A DNA stretch of 64,000 nt from positions 1-64,000 of the forward strand of contig CAWGRQ010000048.1 of NCBI GenBank assembly GCA_963824985.1, given 5' to 3'. A model generated the notes under the pieces. It searched no databases and was not told where the DNA came from. It was given only the letters and a program-made list of their open reading frames with translations. Positions 19,471 through 26,870 of the stretch are shown piece by piece. Within the stretch, counting starts at the first letter, position 1, and the number at the start of each line of letters is the position of its first letter. Position numbers and translations under genes: made by a program. This DNA is from JAFNAG01 sp963824985. GTDB lineage: Bacteria; Acidobacteriota; UBA6911.

Positions 19471-19770
19471 CCGCAGAGAACGCAAAGAACGTATCTGTTT
19501 AGCCCTGCGGTCAGAGAGATGTCATTTAACAGCAAAAAGCAGCCACGGATTCCACAGATTCCTTTTGAGGGACTACCAAAAGGCAGTGTTTCCTGCAGCC
19601 TCCAGGATGTAGGCAAATACGATGAGATTGTTTTGTGCTCTTCGATACATGCGCGCGCTGTGCATATGAATTCGTGAAATCTGTGGAATCCGTGGCTGCT
19701 TTTGAAGGCGCGAAGTGGATGCCAGAGAACAAACATATTCTTGTTTCTGCGGTCTTTGCGTTCTCTGCGG
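19471..19770. repeat. 300-bp nested palindromic element
   Basis: Outer arms at 19471-19491 (CCGCAGAGAACGCAAAGAACG) and 19750-19770 are inverted with one mismatch. Inner arms at 19534-19560 and 19678-19703 (core AAAGCAGCCACGGATTCCAC) are also inverted. No coding sequence is supported in 19380-19847. The element fills most of the gap between the DUF4097-like gene and the GntR regulator. Related AACGCAAAGAC-type sequence occurs in the repeats at 26.6 and 28.2 kb. Confidence 0.75.
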
Positions 19771-19847
19771 TTCCAGAGGTTTTCAGCTCGCCGGCCGGCA
19801 GCACCTGAAGCTGCCGGGCTTGACGCGGGATGCCGGGAGGATGGATA

Positions 19848-20636
19848 ATGAATTGGTCCTTACCACACGATGTCCTGACGTTAAACGTAGAACTTATGCC
19901 TAATATTGTTGACCCCAACAATTTTTTGCCTCGATATTATCAACTGGCGAACATTCTTCGGGATCGGATCTCGAAAGGGGATCTGGCGGCCCGGCAGCCG
20001 ATCCCGTCCGAACGGCAGCTGGAAAAGGATTTTTCCGTCAGCCGCACCACGATTCGCCAGGCGATCGAGCTGCTGATCCGCCAAGGCTTTCTTTATCGGG
20101 AACACGGCAAGGGGACCTTCGTTTCGCCGCAGAAATTGCAGAAAGGGATCTCCGAACTGACCAGCTTCACCGAGGACATGAAACGGCGCGGGATTGTCCC
20201 AGGGCAGAAGATACTGGAGATCGGCTACGTCCGGCCGCCGGAAGATGTGCTCAGCCACCTCGAGCTGACCGTCGATTCCGAAAAGGTCCTGCGGATTGAG
20301 CGGCTGCGTTTGGGCGACAGCGTTCCCATGGGGCTGCAGACATCCTACTACGTTTTGCCCGAGGGGCAGACGATCTCACGCCCGGAGCTGGAAGGATACG
20401 GCTCGATCTACAGGATGCTGCAGGAGAAGTTTCATCTTATGCCTTCGGAAGCGGATGAGACCCTCGAAGTCGCCCTCGCATCGCCGCGCGAGGCATTTCT
20501 GCTCCAGATTGAACCCGGCAGCCCACTGCTCGTCAGCGAACGAACGACCTATTCCCAGTACCGGCGCGTAATCGAATTTGTCAAGATCCTGTACCGCGGC
20601 GATCGTTACCGCTACTACGCCAAGCTGACCCGCTGA
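19848..20636 (+). CDS. GntR-family (HutC/FarR type) regulator of the microcompartment operon
   Basis: This 262-residue protein starts at 19848, where GGGAGG lies 7 nt upstream. A later ATG at 19896 (MPNIVDPNN) has no such site. Residues 30-95 form the GntR winged helix (YYQLANILRDRISKGDLAARQPIPSERQLEKDFSVSRTTIRQAIELL), ending in the diagnostic HGKGTFV. The rest is a UTRA ligand-binding domain (LTSFTEDMKRRG and a long alpha/beta region ending RVIEFVKILYRGDRYRYYAKLTR). UTRA proteins often bind sugar phosphates. It is transcribed in the same direction as the shell operon 184 bp downstream, and an operator-like palindrome covers that operon's promoter. Confidence 0.9.
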   Translation: MNWSLPHDVLTLNVELMPNIVDPNNFLPRYYQLANILRDRISKGDLAARQPIPSERQLEKDFSVSRTTIRQAIELLIRQGFLYREHGKGTFVSPQKLQKGISELTSFTEDMKRRGIVPGQKILEIGYVRPPEDVLSHLELTVDSEKVLRIERLRLGDSVPMGLQTSYYVLPEGQTISRPELEGYGSIYRMLQEKFHLMPSEADETLEVALASPREAFLLQIEPGSPLLVSERTTYSQYRRVIEFVKILYRGDRYRYYAKLTR

Positions 20637-20748
20637 ACGGATATTTCCACGCTGAAGCCTGTCCACCTGATGGCTCCGCCCAAAATATCCATATAAGTCA
20701 TTACAATTGATTGACTTACATCGTTATTAATTAATTTCTATTTTTTTA

Positions 20749-20798
20749 TTGACTGTCATGATATAGTGATGTAATCTGGTCATGTGGTCATAACCAGA
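20749..20798 (+). promoter_or_regulatory. microcompartment operon promoter with overlapping operator
   Basis: A sigma-70-like promoter is visible: -35 TTGACT (20749-20754), 17-bp spacer, -10 TAATCT (20772-20777). An inverted repeat TCTGGT (20775-20780) and ACCAGA (20793-20798) begins inside the -10. A repressor bound there would block initiation. The flanking sequence (GGTCAT and ATGACC) extends the symmetry. The GntR/UTRA protein encoded just upstream is the obvious candidate ligand-responsive repressor; that link is inferred. Confidence 0.6.
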
Positions 20799-20819
20799 TG
20801 ACCGGTGCAGGGATGCGGC

Positions 20820-21419
20820 ATGAGCGACGTTTCCGACGATGCCATCAAGCAGATAGTCCAGCGCGTGCTCCAGCAGGCCATGGGGCTGTCTCCCGCGGTC
20901 CCGCCCATCGCGAGCCCGCCTCCCCAATCCGCCGCTCCCGAGCCCAAGCAAGATTCCACCCCGGAACGCAAGACGGTTGCCATCGGAGCGGATCACGGCG
21001 GTTTCGATCTGAAGGAAACTCTCAAGTCCGAGCTCTCCGCGCTGGGTTATGAGGTCATCGATGCGGGGACCGGCAGCAGGGAAGCCGTTGATTATCCCGA
21101 CTTCGCGCACGCGGTGGCGTCACTGGTGAGCGCCGGAAAGGCATGGCGCGGCATCGTTGTTGACGGGGCCGGGATCGGCAGCTGCATAGTGGCCAACAAG
21201 GTTCCCGGGGTGCGGGCGGGCATGGCCTATGACTACTCCTCGGCGGTTAACGGCCGCGAGCACAACGATGCCAACGTGCTGACCTTGGGGGCCGGATTGA
21301 TCGGTGTGAACCTTGCCCGGCAGATCGTGCAGGTCTGGCTGGCGACCCCCTTCGGCGGCGGGCGCCATGCGCGGCGCGTCGAGAAAATCACGGCCATGGA
21401 AAGGCTTCATTTGAGGTGA
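20820..21419 (+). CDS. rpiB: ribose-5-phosphate isomerase B with N-terminal encapsulation peptide
   Basis: This 199-residue protein is the first gene of the shell operon. Residues 3-19 (DVSDDAIKQIVQRVLQQAM) form an amphipathic helix joined by a Pro-rich linker (to about residue 45), the usual form of a microcompartment targeting peptide. The remainder is RpiB: VAIGADHGGFDLKETLKSEL, DYPDFAHAVA, ANKVPGVRAGMAYD, REHNDANVLTLGAGLIG and GGRHARRVEKI. RpiB interconverts ribose-5-phosphate and ribulose-5-phosphate. At the position of the E. coli catalytic Cys (LICGTG) this protein has Asp (VVDGAG), with a Cys four residues later, while the His in REHND is kept. The ATG at 20820 is chosen over a GTG at 20805. 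Confidence 0.88.
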   Translation: MSDVSDDAIKQIVQRVLQQAMGLSPAVPPIASPPPQSAAPEPKQDSTPERKTVAIGADHGGFDLKETLKSELSALGYEVIDAGTGSREAVDYPDFAHAVASLVSAGKAWRGIVVDGAGIGSCIVANKVPGVRAGMAYDYSSAVNGREHNDANVLTLGAGLIGVNLARQIVQVWLATPFGGGRHARRVEKITAMERLHLR

Positions 21420-21429
21420 AGGTGAGCTA

Positions 21430-22353
21430 ATGAACGCGGACCTCAGGACAACAGAGCAACTCGTGGAAGTCATAGCCCGCGAAGTGTTGATTGCGATGAT
21501 GGAACAGCAGGACCGGGCCAGGGTTGCGCCGGCGTGCGAGCAGTGCAAGTTCGATTGCGCGGAGGGGATGTGCGTCCGGACCTGCTTCGATCGCGCCGGA
21601 AAGGTCGTCAGCGCCGGTGCCGAGCGGTTGTCCTCTACGATCGGCGTAATTCCCCGGGACAGCACGCTGGGAAGCCTGATCGACCATACGCTGCTCAAAC
21701 CCGATGCCACTCCGGACCAGATTGCCCAGCTGTGCTTCGAGGCGAGAAAGCACGGCTTCGCCTCCGTATGCGTCAACCCGGCGTGGGTGAAGCTCTGCGC
21801 GCAGCTGCTGGCGGGTTCGCCGGTCAAGGTATGCACTGTTATCGGCTTTCCCCTCGGGGCGAGTGCGCCCGAGGTCAAGGCCTTCGAATGCCAGAATGCG
21901 ATTGAGCACGGCGCCACCGAGATCGACATGGTGATCAATATCGGCGCGCTCAAGGCGAGGGATCTCGAACTGGTGGCGCGGGACGTGCGCGGCGTCGTGG
22001 CCGCGGCCCACGCCCGCGGCGCCATCGTCAAGGTCATCATCGAGGCGGTGCTGCTGACCGACGAGGAGAAGACAATTGCCTGTCTCCTTTCCAAGGAAGC
22101 CGGCGCGGATTTCGTAAAAACCTCCACCGGATTCGCCAGTGGCGGCGCCACCGTGCACGACGTGGCGCTGATGCGGCGCGTGGTCGGCCCCGGCATGGGG
22201 GTCAAGGCGGCGGGAGGCGTGCGCACCTATGCGGATGCGGAGAGCATGATCAAAGCCGGCGCGACGCGCATCGGGGCCAGCGCCGGGGTGAAGATCATTC
22301 AGGGGCCGGCGGGCGAGACAGCGGCTGCCCCGGCCGCAGCCGGCAAGAACTAA
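21430..22353 (+). CDS. deoC: deoxyribose-phosphate aldolase with encapsulation helix and Cys-rich insert
   Basis: This 307-residue protein is about 80 residues longer than a plain DeoC. Residues 7-24 (TTEQLVEVIAREVLIAMM) form a targeting-type amphipathic helix. A cluster C36-x2-C39-x3-C43-x4-C48-x3-C52 and a linker follow. The aldolase core starts at LGSLIDHTLLKPDATPDQI and includes KVCTVIGFPLGA, TEIDMVINIGALK, the Schiff-base Lys in DFVKTSTGF and GVKAAGGVRT. It cleaves 2-deoxyribose-5-phosphate to glyceraldehyde-3-phosphate and acetaldehyde, the toxic volatile intermediate that a shell would retain. It lies 10 bp after rpiB, with AAGGTGAG upstream of its start. Confidence 0.92.
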   Translation: MNADLRTTEQLVEVIAREVLIAMMEQQDRARVAPACEQCKFDCAEGMCVRTCFDRAGKVVSAGAERLSSTIGVIPRDSTLGSLIDHTLLKPDATPDQIAQLCFEARKHGFASVCVNPAWVKLCAQLLAGSPVKVCTVIGFPLGASAPEVKAFECQNAIEHGATEIDMVINIGALKARDLELVARDVRGVVAAAHARGAIVKVIIEAVLLTDEEKTIACLLSKEAGADFVKTSTGFASGGATVHDVALMRRVVGPGMGVKAAGGVRTYADAESMIKAGATRIGASAGVKIIQGPAGETAAAPAAAGKN

Positions 22354-22373
22354 TCAGTCATTGGAGCGTGACC

Positions 22374-22667
22374 ATGCTGATTGCCAGAGTGGTGGGGACC
22401 ACGGTTTCCACGATGAAAGACGAGAAACTGGTGGGCCGGAAACTGCTCATCGTCCGCCAGACGGATGAGTCCGGCAATCCGGTCGGGAAGCCTTTCGTGG
22501 CGGTCGACACCGTGGATGCGGGATCGGGAGACCTGGTTCTGACCTGCGCCGGATCTTCCGCCCGGCAGACGGCGACGACCCGGGACACGCCGGTGGATGC
22601 GGTGATCATGGCGGTCATCGATGCGCTGGAAGTGGACGGCGCGGTCGTGTTCAGGAAGACGCGTTAG
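22374..22667 (+). CDS. BMC-P vertex protein (EutN/CcmL family), copy 1
   Basis: The product is 97 residues: MLIARVVGTTVSTMKDEKLVGRKLLIVRQ, then VAVDTVDAGSGDLVLTCAGSSAR and DAVIMAVIDALEV. These are the hallmarks of EutN/CcmL pentamers that cap the vertices of the icosahedral shell. ATG at 22374 has GGAG 8 nt upstream; a GTG two codons earlier is also possible. This is one of three paralogues in the operon, which suggests that the vertices are built from a mixture of pentamers or that the copies have distinct roles. Confidence 0.93.
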   Translation: MLIARVVGTTVSTMKDEKLVGRKLLIVRQTDESGNPVGKPFVAVDTVDAGSGDLVLTCAGSSARQTATTRDTPVDAVIMAVIDALEVDGAVVFRKTR

Positions 22668-22696
22668 CAGAATCACCGGAGGCAAGGACAGGGATT

Positions 22697-24167
22697 ATGG
22701 GATTCGATACCGACCTATCCTCAATTCAGGAAGCCCGCGATCTGGCCGAGGCCGCGCACGCAGCCTGGAAGAGCTGGAGCCGGGCTTCGCAGGAGGAGGT
22801 CGACCATGTCTGCTCGGCGATGGCTGAGGCCGGGTACCAGGCTTCCGGGCGGCTGGGGCGCCTGGCCTGCGAAGAAACGGGCTATGGGATTGCCGCGCAC
22901 AAGAGATTGAAAAACGAATTCGGCTCGCGCCTGGTCTGGGAGAGCATCCGCCACCTGAAGACCGCGGGCGTAATCCGTCACGACGCCGCCCGCCGGGTTT
23001 GCGAGATTGCCGCTCCCATGGGGGTGGTGGCGGCCCTGATTCCATCCACCAACCCGACCTCGACGACCTTCAACAAGATACTGATCGCCCTGAAGGCGCG
23101 CAACGCCATTGTCATTGCCCCGCATCCGGCGGCCCGCCGCTGCACCAATGAAGCGGCCCAAACCATGGCGATGGCCGCGGAGAATGCCGGCGCCCCCGCG
23201 GGGCTCATCGGCTGCATGAGGCAGATTGCGCTCCCCGGGACTCAGGAGTTGATGAGGCACAGACACACGGCGATCATCCTGGCCACCGGAGGTGCCGACA
23301 TGGTACGGGCCGCCCACTCGACGGGGAAGCCCGCCTATGGCGTGGGGCCCGGCAATGTGCCGGTCTATGTCGACCGCAGCGCGGATATCGAGAAGGCGGC
23401 GCGCTATATCGTCGCCTCCAAAGCCTTCGACTGCTCCACGATCTGCGCCACCGAGCAGGCGGTGATTGCTGACCAGCCCGTAGCCCGGCGCCTGGCGGAA
23501 CGGATGCAGGCGGAAGGAGCTTATTTTACGAATGAAGCGGAAACCGCTACCCTGCGCAAGACTGTCTTCCATCCCGGCGGCCGGATTAATACCGCCGTGG
23601 TCGGGAAACCGGCTCCTTATGTGGCTGCCTGCGCGGGTCTGGACATTCCGGCCGGCACGCGCGTTCTGGTGACGCCGCTTCGCGCGGTGGGACCCGATGA
23701 ACCACTATCGCTGGAGAAGCTGACCCCGGTGCTGGCGTGGTATGAGGTCGACGGCTGGGAACAAGGCTGTGAGATGTCCGTTGCCATCATAGAGTGCGGC
23801 GGACGCGGCCACACGCAGATCATATATGCAAACGACGAGCGAGATCATCATGGCCTTCGGGCTGGAAAAGCCGGTGTTTCGCATCCTGGTGAACACGATG
23901 GGCGCTCTGGGAGCGATTGGCTTGACTACGGGCGTGATGCCGTCCCTGACGCTCGGCCCCGGCGGCCTGGGCGGGGCCATCACCGGCGACAACATCACGG
24001 CATCCCATCTGATCAATATCAAGCGGCTGGCCTACGAGACGGTGGCGCCGCCCACCGCGGCCTTTTCGTCCGGTGATGCTCCGGCGGGTCCTTCCGCCCA
24101 AGAAGTGGAGCGGGTGGTGCGCCTGGTTGTGGAAGAGATTTTGGGAGGCAAACGGTATGCGTCCTGA
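22697..24167 (+). CDS. CoA-acylating aldehyde dehydrogenase with C-terminal encapsulation peptide (one frameshift)
   Basis: This EutE/PduP-type enzyme oxidises acetaldehyde to acetyl-CoA with NAD+. The first frame carries MGVVAALIPSTNPTST, GGADMVRAAHSTGKPAYGVGPGN and the catalytic Cys in FDCSTICATEQ. Near 23848 one extra base breaks the frame. The continuation EIIMAFGLEKPVFRILVNTMG through GGLGGAITGDN is in the next frame and matches the family C-terminus. Removing one base restores 489 residues. The last 25 residues (PSAQEVERVVRLVVEEILGG) form an amphipathic helix after a Pro/Ala linker, the expected shell-targeting peptide. As assembled, the protein would lose its final third; sequencing error is likely. 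Confidence 0.88.
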
Positions 24168-24308
24168 GCGATTCGATTTCCGAAAGGCGAATGCCACCGG
24201 AAGCGCGATCGCAATCATTCTGGAACGGCACGGATCCGGCAACTCGCGGGCATCCGATGTTGATTCAGCCTGTTCATGGGTGTGGTCATGAAAGAAAGGA
24301 AGAAGATA

Positions 24309-24635
24309 ATGGCTTTGGATAGTTCTCTTATCGCTCTGGGAATGGTGGAAACGCGTGGCCTGGTTGGGGCCATTGAGGCTGCCGATGCAATGGTGAAGGC
24401 TGCGAATGTTACACTGATCGGCTCCGAATATGTGGGCGGCGGCTATGTGACCGTGATGGTGCGCGGCGATGTCGGCGCGGTCAAGGCCGCGACCGATGCG
24501 GGCGCCGCCGCGGCCAAGCGTGTTGGCGAACTGGCTTCGGTGCATGTCATCCCGCGGCCGCATACGGATGTCGAAATGATCCTGCCGAAGAACAGCAGGG
24601 GGAGCATCGGCGGGCGCGCTCCGGAAGGCAGATAG
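24309..24635 (+). CDS. BMC-H hexameric shell protein (PduA/CcmK type)
   Basis: This 108-residue BMC-domain protein reads LIALGMVETRGLVGAIEAADAMVKAANVTLIG, SEYVGGGYVTVMVRGDVGAVKAATDAGAAAAKRVGE and VHVIPRPHTDVEMILP. These are the canonical motifs of the major hexamer that tiles shell facets. The start at 24309 (MALDSSL) is chosen because the family N-terminus begins here; the frame is open 11 codons further up. About 140 bp of non-coding sequence separate it from the aldehyde dehydrogenase. It is the only single-domain hexamer in the operon. Confidence 0.95.
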   Translation: MALDSSLIALGMVETRGLVGAIEAADAMVKAANVTLIGSEYVGGGYVTVMVRGDVGAVKAATDAGAAAAKRVGELASVHVIPRPHTDVEMILPKNSRGSIGGRAPEGR

Positions 24636-24680
24636 ATCGGCGCGGCAACGAAGTCGAAATCCTTTCTGAGGGTGCCGACT

Positions 24681-24791
24681 GTGACCGTACAAGAATGTTC
24701 GCCCACTGTAGGAATCCTCGCTGCTTATCTGGCCCGGGAGGCCGCTGTCGTGCTGCCCCGGCCGGATAGCGTGGTTGGGAGAGAGTCATGA
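24681..24791 (+). CDS. possible 36-residue peptide overlapping the BMC-T start
   Basis: A GTG-initiated frame preceded by GAGGG encodes VTVQECSPTVGILAAYLAREAAVVLPRPDSVVGRES. Its TGA overlaps the ATG of the next gene, an arrangement typical of translational coupling. The segment PTVGILAAYLAREAAVVL could be a short helix similar in kind to targeting peptides. There is no homology I recognise, and the overlap may be chance. Confidence 0.2.
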   Translation: MTVQECSPTVGILAAYLAREAAVVLPRPDSVVGRES

Positions 24792-25417
24792 GTGATGCGT
24801 TTTCGCTGCGCTGCTATTGTTACCTCGACCGCATGCAGCCTCAATTCGCGGCGTTCATCGGAACCGTGACGCAGGGGGACCTGCCGACGGAAGGGATGGC
24901 CGCCCTGTATGTCGAGATGGCCCCGGGCAATGAAGTCTTTCGCGTGGTGGACATCGCGGTCAAGGCCACGGAAGCCAGGCCGGGGGCCCAGATCGTCGAG
25001 CGGGAGTTCGGCATGTTCGAGGTGCATTCACCCAGTCAGGCCGCCGTTATCGAAGCGGGCAATGTGGTCCTGGCCCGACTCGGCCTGCGGACTGAAGATC
25101 GCATCCGTCCCCAGGTGGTGTCCACCCAGATGATCACCCGCATCGACCCGTACCAGGCACAGCTGCTGAACCGGTTCCGTCGGGGCAGCATGCTGGTCTC
25201 CGGGGAAACTATGCTGGTCCTCGAGTGCGCGCCCGCGGCCTACATCAATTTCGCCTGCAACGAGGCGGAGAAGACCGCCAGCATCAAGCTCATTCATGTC
25301 GCGTCGGTGGGGCGGTTTGGCCGCATGTGGCTCTCCGGCACGGAGGCGGAAATCCTGACTGCCAGAAATGCGGCAATCCAGGCGCTGGAGAGCCTGGAAG
25401 GCTGCGCCGGAGCCTGA
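24788..25417 (+). CDS. BMC-T tandem-domain shell protein
   Basis: This 209-residue protein consists of two fused BMC folds. The first spans roughly residues 1-100 (YCYLDRMQPQFAAFIGTVTQGDLPTEGMAALYVEMAPG through EREFGMFEVHSPSQAAVIEAG). The second has the clear end signature IKLIHVASVGRFGRMWLSGTEAEILTARNAAIQALESL. Such trimers often carry a larger gated pore for cofactors or bulky substrates. The first domain is diverged from PduB/EtuB types, so sub-family placement is uncertain. ATG at 24788 follows GGGAGAG. Confidence 0.85.
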   Translation: MSDAFSLRCYCYLDRMQPQFAAFIGTVTQGDLPTEGMAALYVEMAPGNEVFRVVDIAVKATEARPGAQIVEREFGMFEVHSPSQAAVIEAGNVVLARLGLRTEDRIRPQVVSTQMITRIDPYQAQLLNRFRRGSMLVSGETMLVLECAPAAYINFACNEAEKTASIKLIHVASVGRFGRMWLSGTEAEILTARNAAIQALESLEGCAGA

Positions 25418-25452
25418 TTCCGGCACGGGCGCGTTTGGAGAGGAGCGATGAT

Positions 25453-25842
25453 ATGCCCAGAGAGTTTTACACCGAACGAGATATTGAGGACATGTTCAAA
25501 GCCGGCATCATGTCGCTGGAGGTCAAAGACAATGTGGTGCTGACCGAGCTGGCCTATGAGAAGGCCCGTTCGATCGGTATGAAGCTGCTGCGCGACCAGC
25601 CCGACAATCCTCCCAGCGCCCCGGTGCGGCCGTATATCTCCAAAAGGCCCGAAGCGTCTCCTGCCGTGCCGGCTGCGGCGGCGACTCCCCTCGAGAACTG
25701 TCCGGCGGCTGCGGCGGTTCCCGGTGTCCACCTGCAACAGCGTATCCGTGATGCGGTGGTCGCCCGGCTGGGGGCGAAGGTCGATGCCCATCTGCTCGAT
25801 GTGATTATCTGTCGTGTGCTGCAGAGCACGGGAGTGAAGTGA
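25453..25842 (+). CDS. microcompartment-associated small protein with targeting-type helices
   Basis: This 129-residue protein has three parts. Residues 1-50 (FYTERDIEDMFKAGIMSLEVKDNVVLTELAYEKARSIGMKLLRD) form a compact helical domain seen in microcompartment loci. A Pro/Ala linker spans about residues 52-92. A C-terminal amphipathic segment (HLQQRIRDAVVARLGAKVDAHLLDVIICRVLQSTG) looks like an encapsulation peptide. No catalytic residues are evident. It may nucleate assembly or bridge cargo and shell, but its role is not established. GGAG precedes the start, and its stop overlaps the GTG that could start the next gene. Confidence 0.6.
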   Translation: MPREFYTERDIEDMFKAGIMSLEVKDNVVLTELAYEKARSIGMKLLRDQPDNPPSAPVRPYISKRPEASPAVPAAAATPLENCPAAAAVPGVHLQQRIRDAVVARLGAKVDAHLLDVIICRVLQSTGVK

Positions 25843-25847
25843 TCCCT

Positions 25848-26168
25848 ATGCTGTTCGGCAGAGTCAGGGGCACAGCGGTCTGTACCATAAAGTTCCCGGG
25901 AACCGAGGGGCTGAAACTGCTCGTGATCCAGCCGCTGAACAAAAGACTGGAGCCGGTCGGCGCGCTGCAGGTGGCGGCCGACGTGGTGGATGCCGGGGTC
26001 GGAGATCTCTGCGTTATGGTCCGTTCGCGGGAAGCGTCTCTGGCGATGCCCGACGTGAAATTTGTGCCCATCGACCTGGCGTTAGTGGGCATCGTCGATG
26101 ACCTGAACGTCCGTCCGGATGGTGAATTTGATGTCGCCATGCGGAGGGGCTGGAACCGATACTCCTGA
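25848..26168 (+). CDS. BMC-P vertex protein (EutN/CcmL family), copy 2
   Basis: The product is 106 residues: MLFGRVRGTAVCTIKFPGTEGLKLLVIQPLN, QVAADVVDAGVGDLCVMVRSREAS, and PIDLALVGIVDDLNV. It is longer than copy 1 because of a C-terminal tail (RPDGEFDVAMRRGWNRYS). ATG at 25848 is used. A GTG at 25839 overlapping the previous stop is an alternative. It is translationally coupled to both neighbours. Confidence 0.9.
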   Translation: MLFGRVRGTAVCTIKFPGTEGLKLLVIQPLNKRLEPVGALQVAADVVDAGVGDLCVMVRSREASLAMPDVKFVPIDLALVGIVDDLNVRPDGEFDVAMRRGWNRYS

Positions 26169-26176
26169 GGTTGGCC

Positions 26177-26452
26177 GTGATCCTGGGGAAAGTAGTGGGA
26201 ACCGTGGTGACGACCATCAGCCACCGGGATTACAAAAACCGTCGGCTGCTGGTCGTGCAGCCCATGGGCCTGGAAAAGGACGCGCCGGACGAGGATTTCA
26301 TCGCTCTCGACAGCACCCAGGCGGGCATCGGCGATACCGTGCTGGTGAACCGGGAAGGGAGCGGAGCGCGCCAGGTGCTCCAGAACCCTGACGCCTGCGT
26401 CATTTCGGTCATCGTGGGCATCGTCGATTCGGTCTTCATTGCCCCATCGTGA
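26177..26452 (+). CDS. BMC-P vertex protein (EutN/CcmL family), copy 3
   Basis: The product is 91 residues: MILGKVVGTVVTTISHRDYKNRRLLVVQPM, IALDSTQAGIGDTVLVNREGSGAR, and VISVIVGIVDSVF. The GTG at 26177 has GAGG 6 nt upstream; TTG at 26171 is possible. It is the last gene of the operon. No PduL-type phosphotransacylase or alcohol dehydrogenase follows. Recycling of CoA and NAD+ would therefore need genes elsewhere or a different chemistry. Confidence 0.92.
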   Translation: MILGKVVGTVVTTISHRDYKNRRLLVVQPMGLEKDAPDEDFIALDSTQAGIGDTVLVNREGSGARQVLQNPDACVISVIVGIVDSVFIAPS

Positions 26453-26579
26453 TTTGTCCTCCTGCCGAGGCGCGGCACCAAATGCGCCGGGGAGGGGAAT
26501 CGCCGAAAATCCCGTCCCGGCGATACCAGTTGGAATCTAGGGCTACCCTTGATTGAGGTGGGCGAAGCTATAAAAATTC

Positions 26580-26868
26580 GTAATTGTTTAGCCAAATATA
26601 AATAAAACGCAAAGACGCAAAGGCGCAGGGACGCAAAGATCGCCGCTGACCAACAGGCGTGGGACCAGCGCTTCGCGCTGGCACATCCTTGGACGAGACG
26701 TGCGAGAAAGCGCGGGCAGCGGCTACTCAGGAGGATTGCGCTTTCTCGCACGACTCGTCCAAGGATGCGGCCGAAGGCTTCCCACGCCCACGAACCGAAA
26801 GGATTCCGTTTGCGTCCTTGCAACCTTGCGTCTCTGCGTTCTGCTGTTAAGCATCGGCTAAACAGTTG
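26580..26868. repeat. dispersed inverted-terminus repeat, copy 1 (289 bp, with inner palindrome)
   Basis: The ends are inverted: TAATTGTTTAGCC at the left and GGCTAAACAGTT at the right. Next to them, AACGCAAAGACGCAAAGGCG pairs with TTGCGTCTCTGCGTT. The element shares most of its sequence with copy 2 (28161-28368). It also holds an extra palindrome whose 29-nt arms at 26685-26713 and 26738-26766 match with one mismatch. That palindrome is absent from copy 2, so it inserted separately. The right end abuts a truncated sigma-factor fragment. Confidence 0.8.
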
Positions 26869-26870
26869 CA

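Noticed and set aside
20637..20748. Possible riboswitch before the microcompartment operon
   Set aside because: The region is AT-rich and lies upstream of the likely promoter; no structured leader is evident between the promoter and rpiB.
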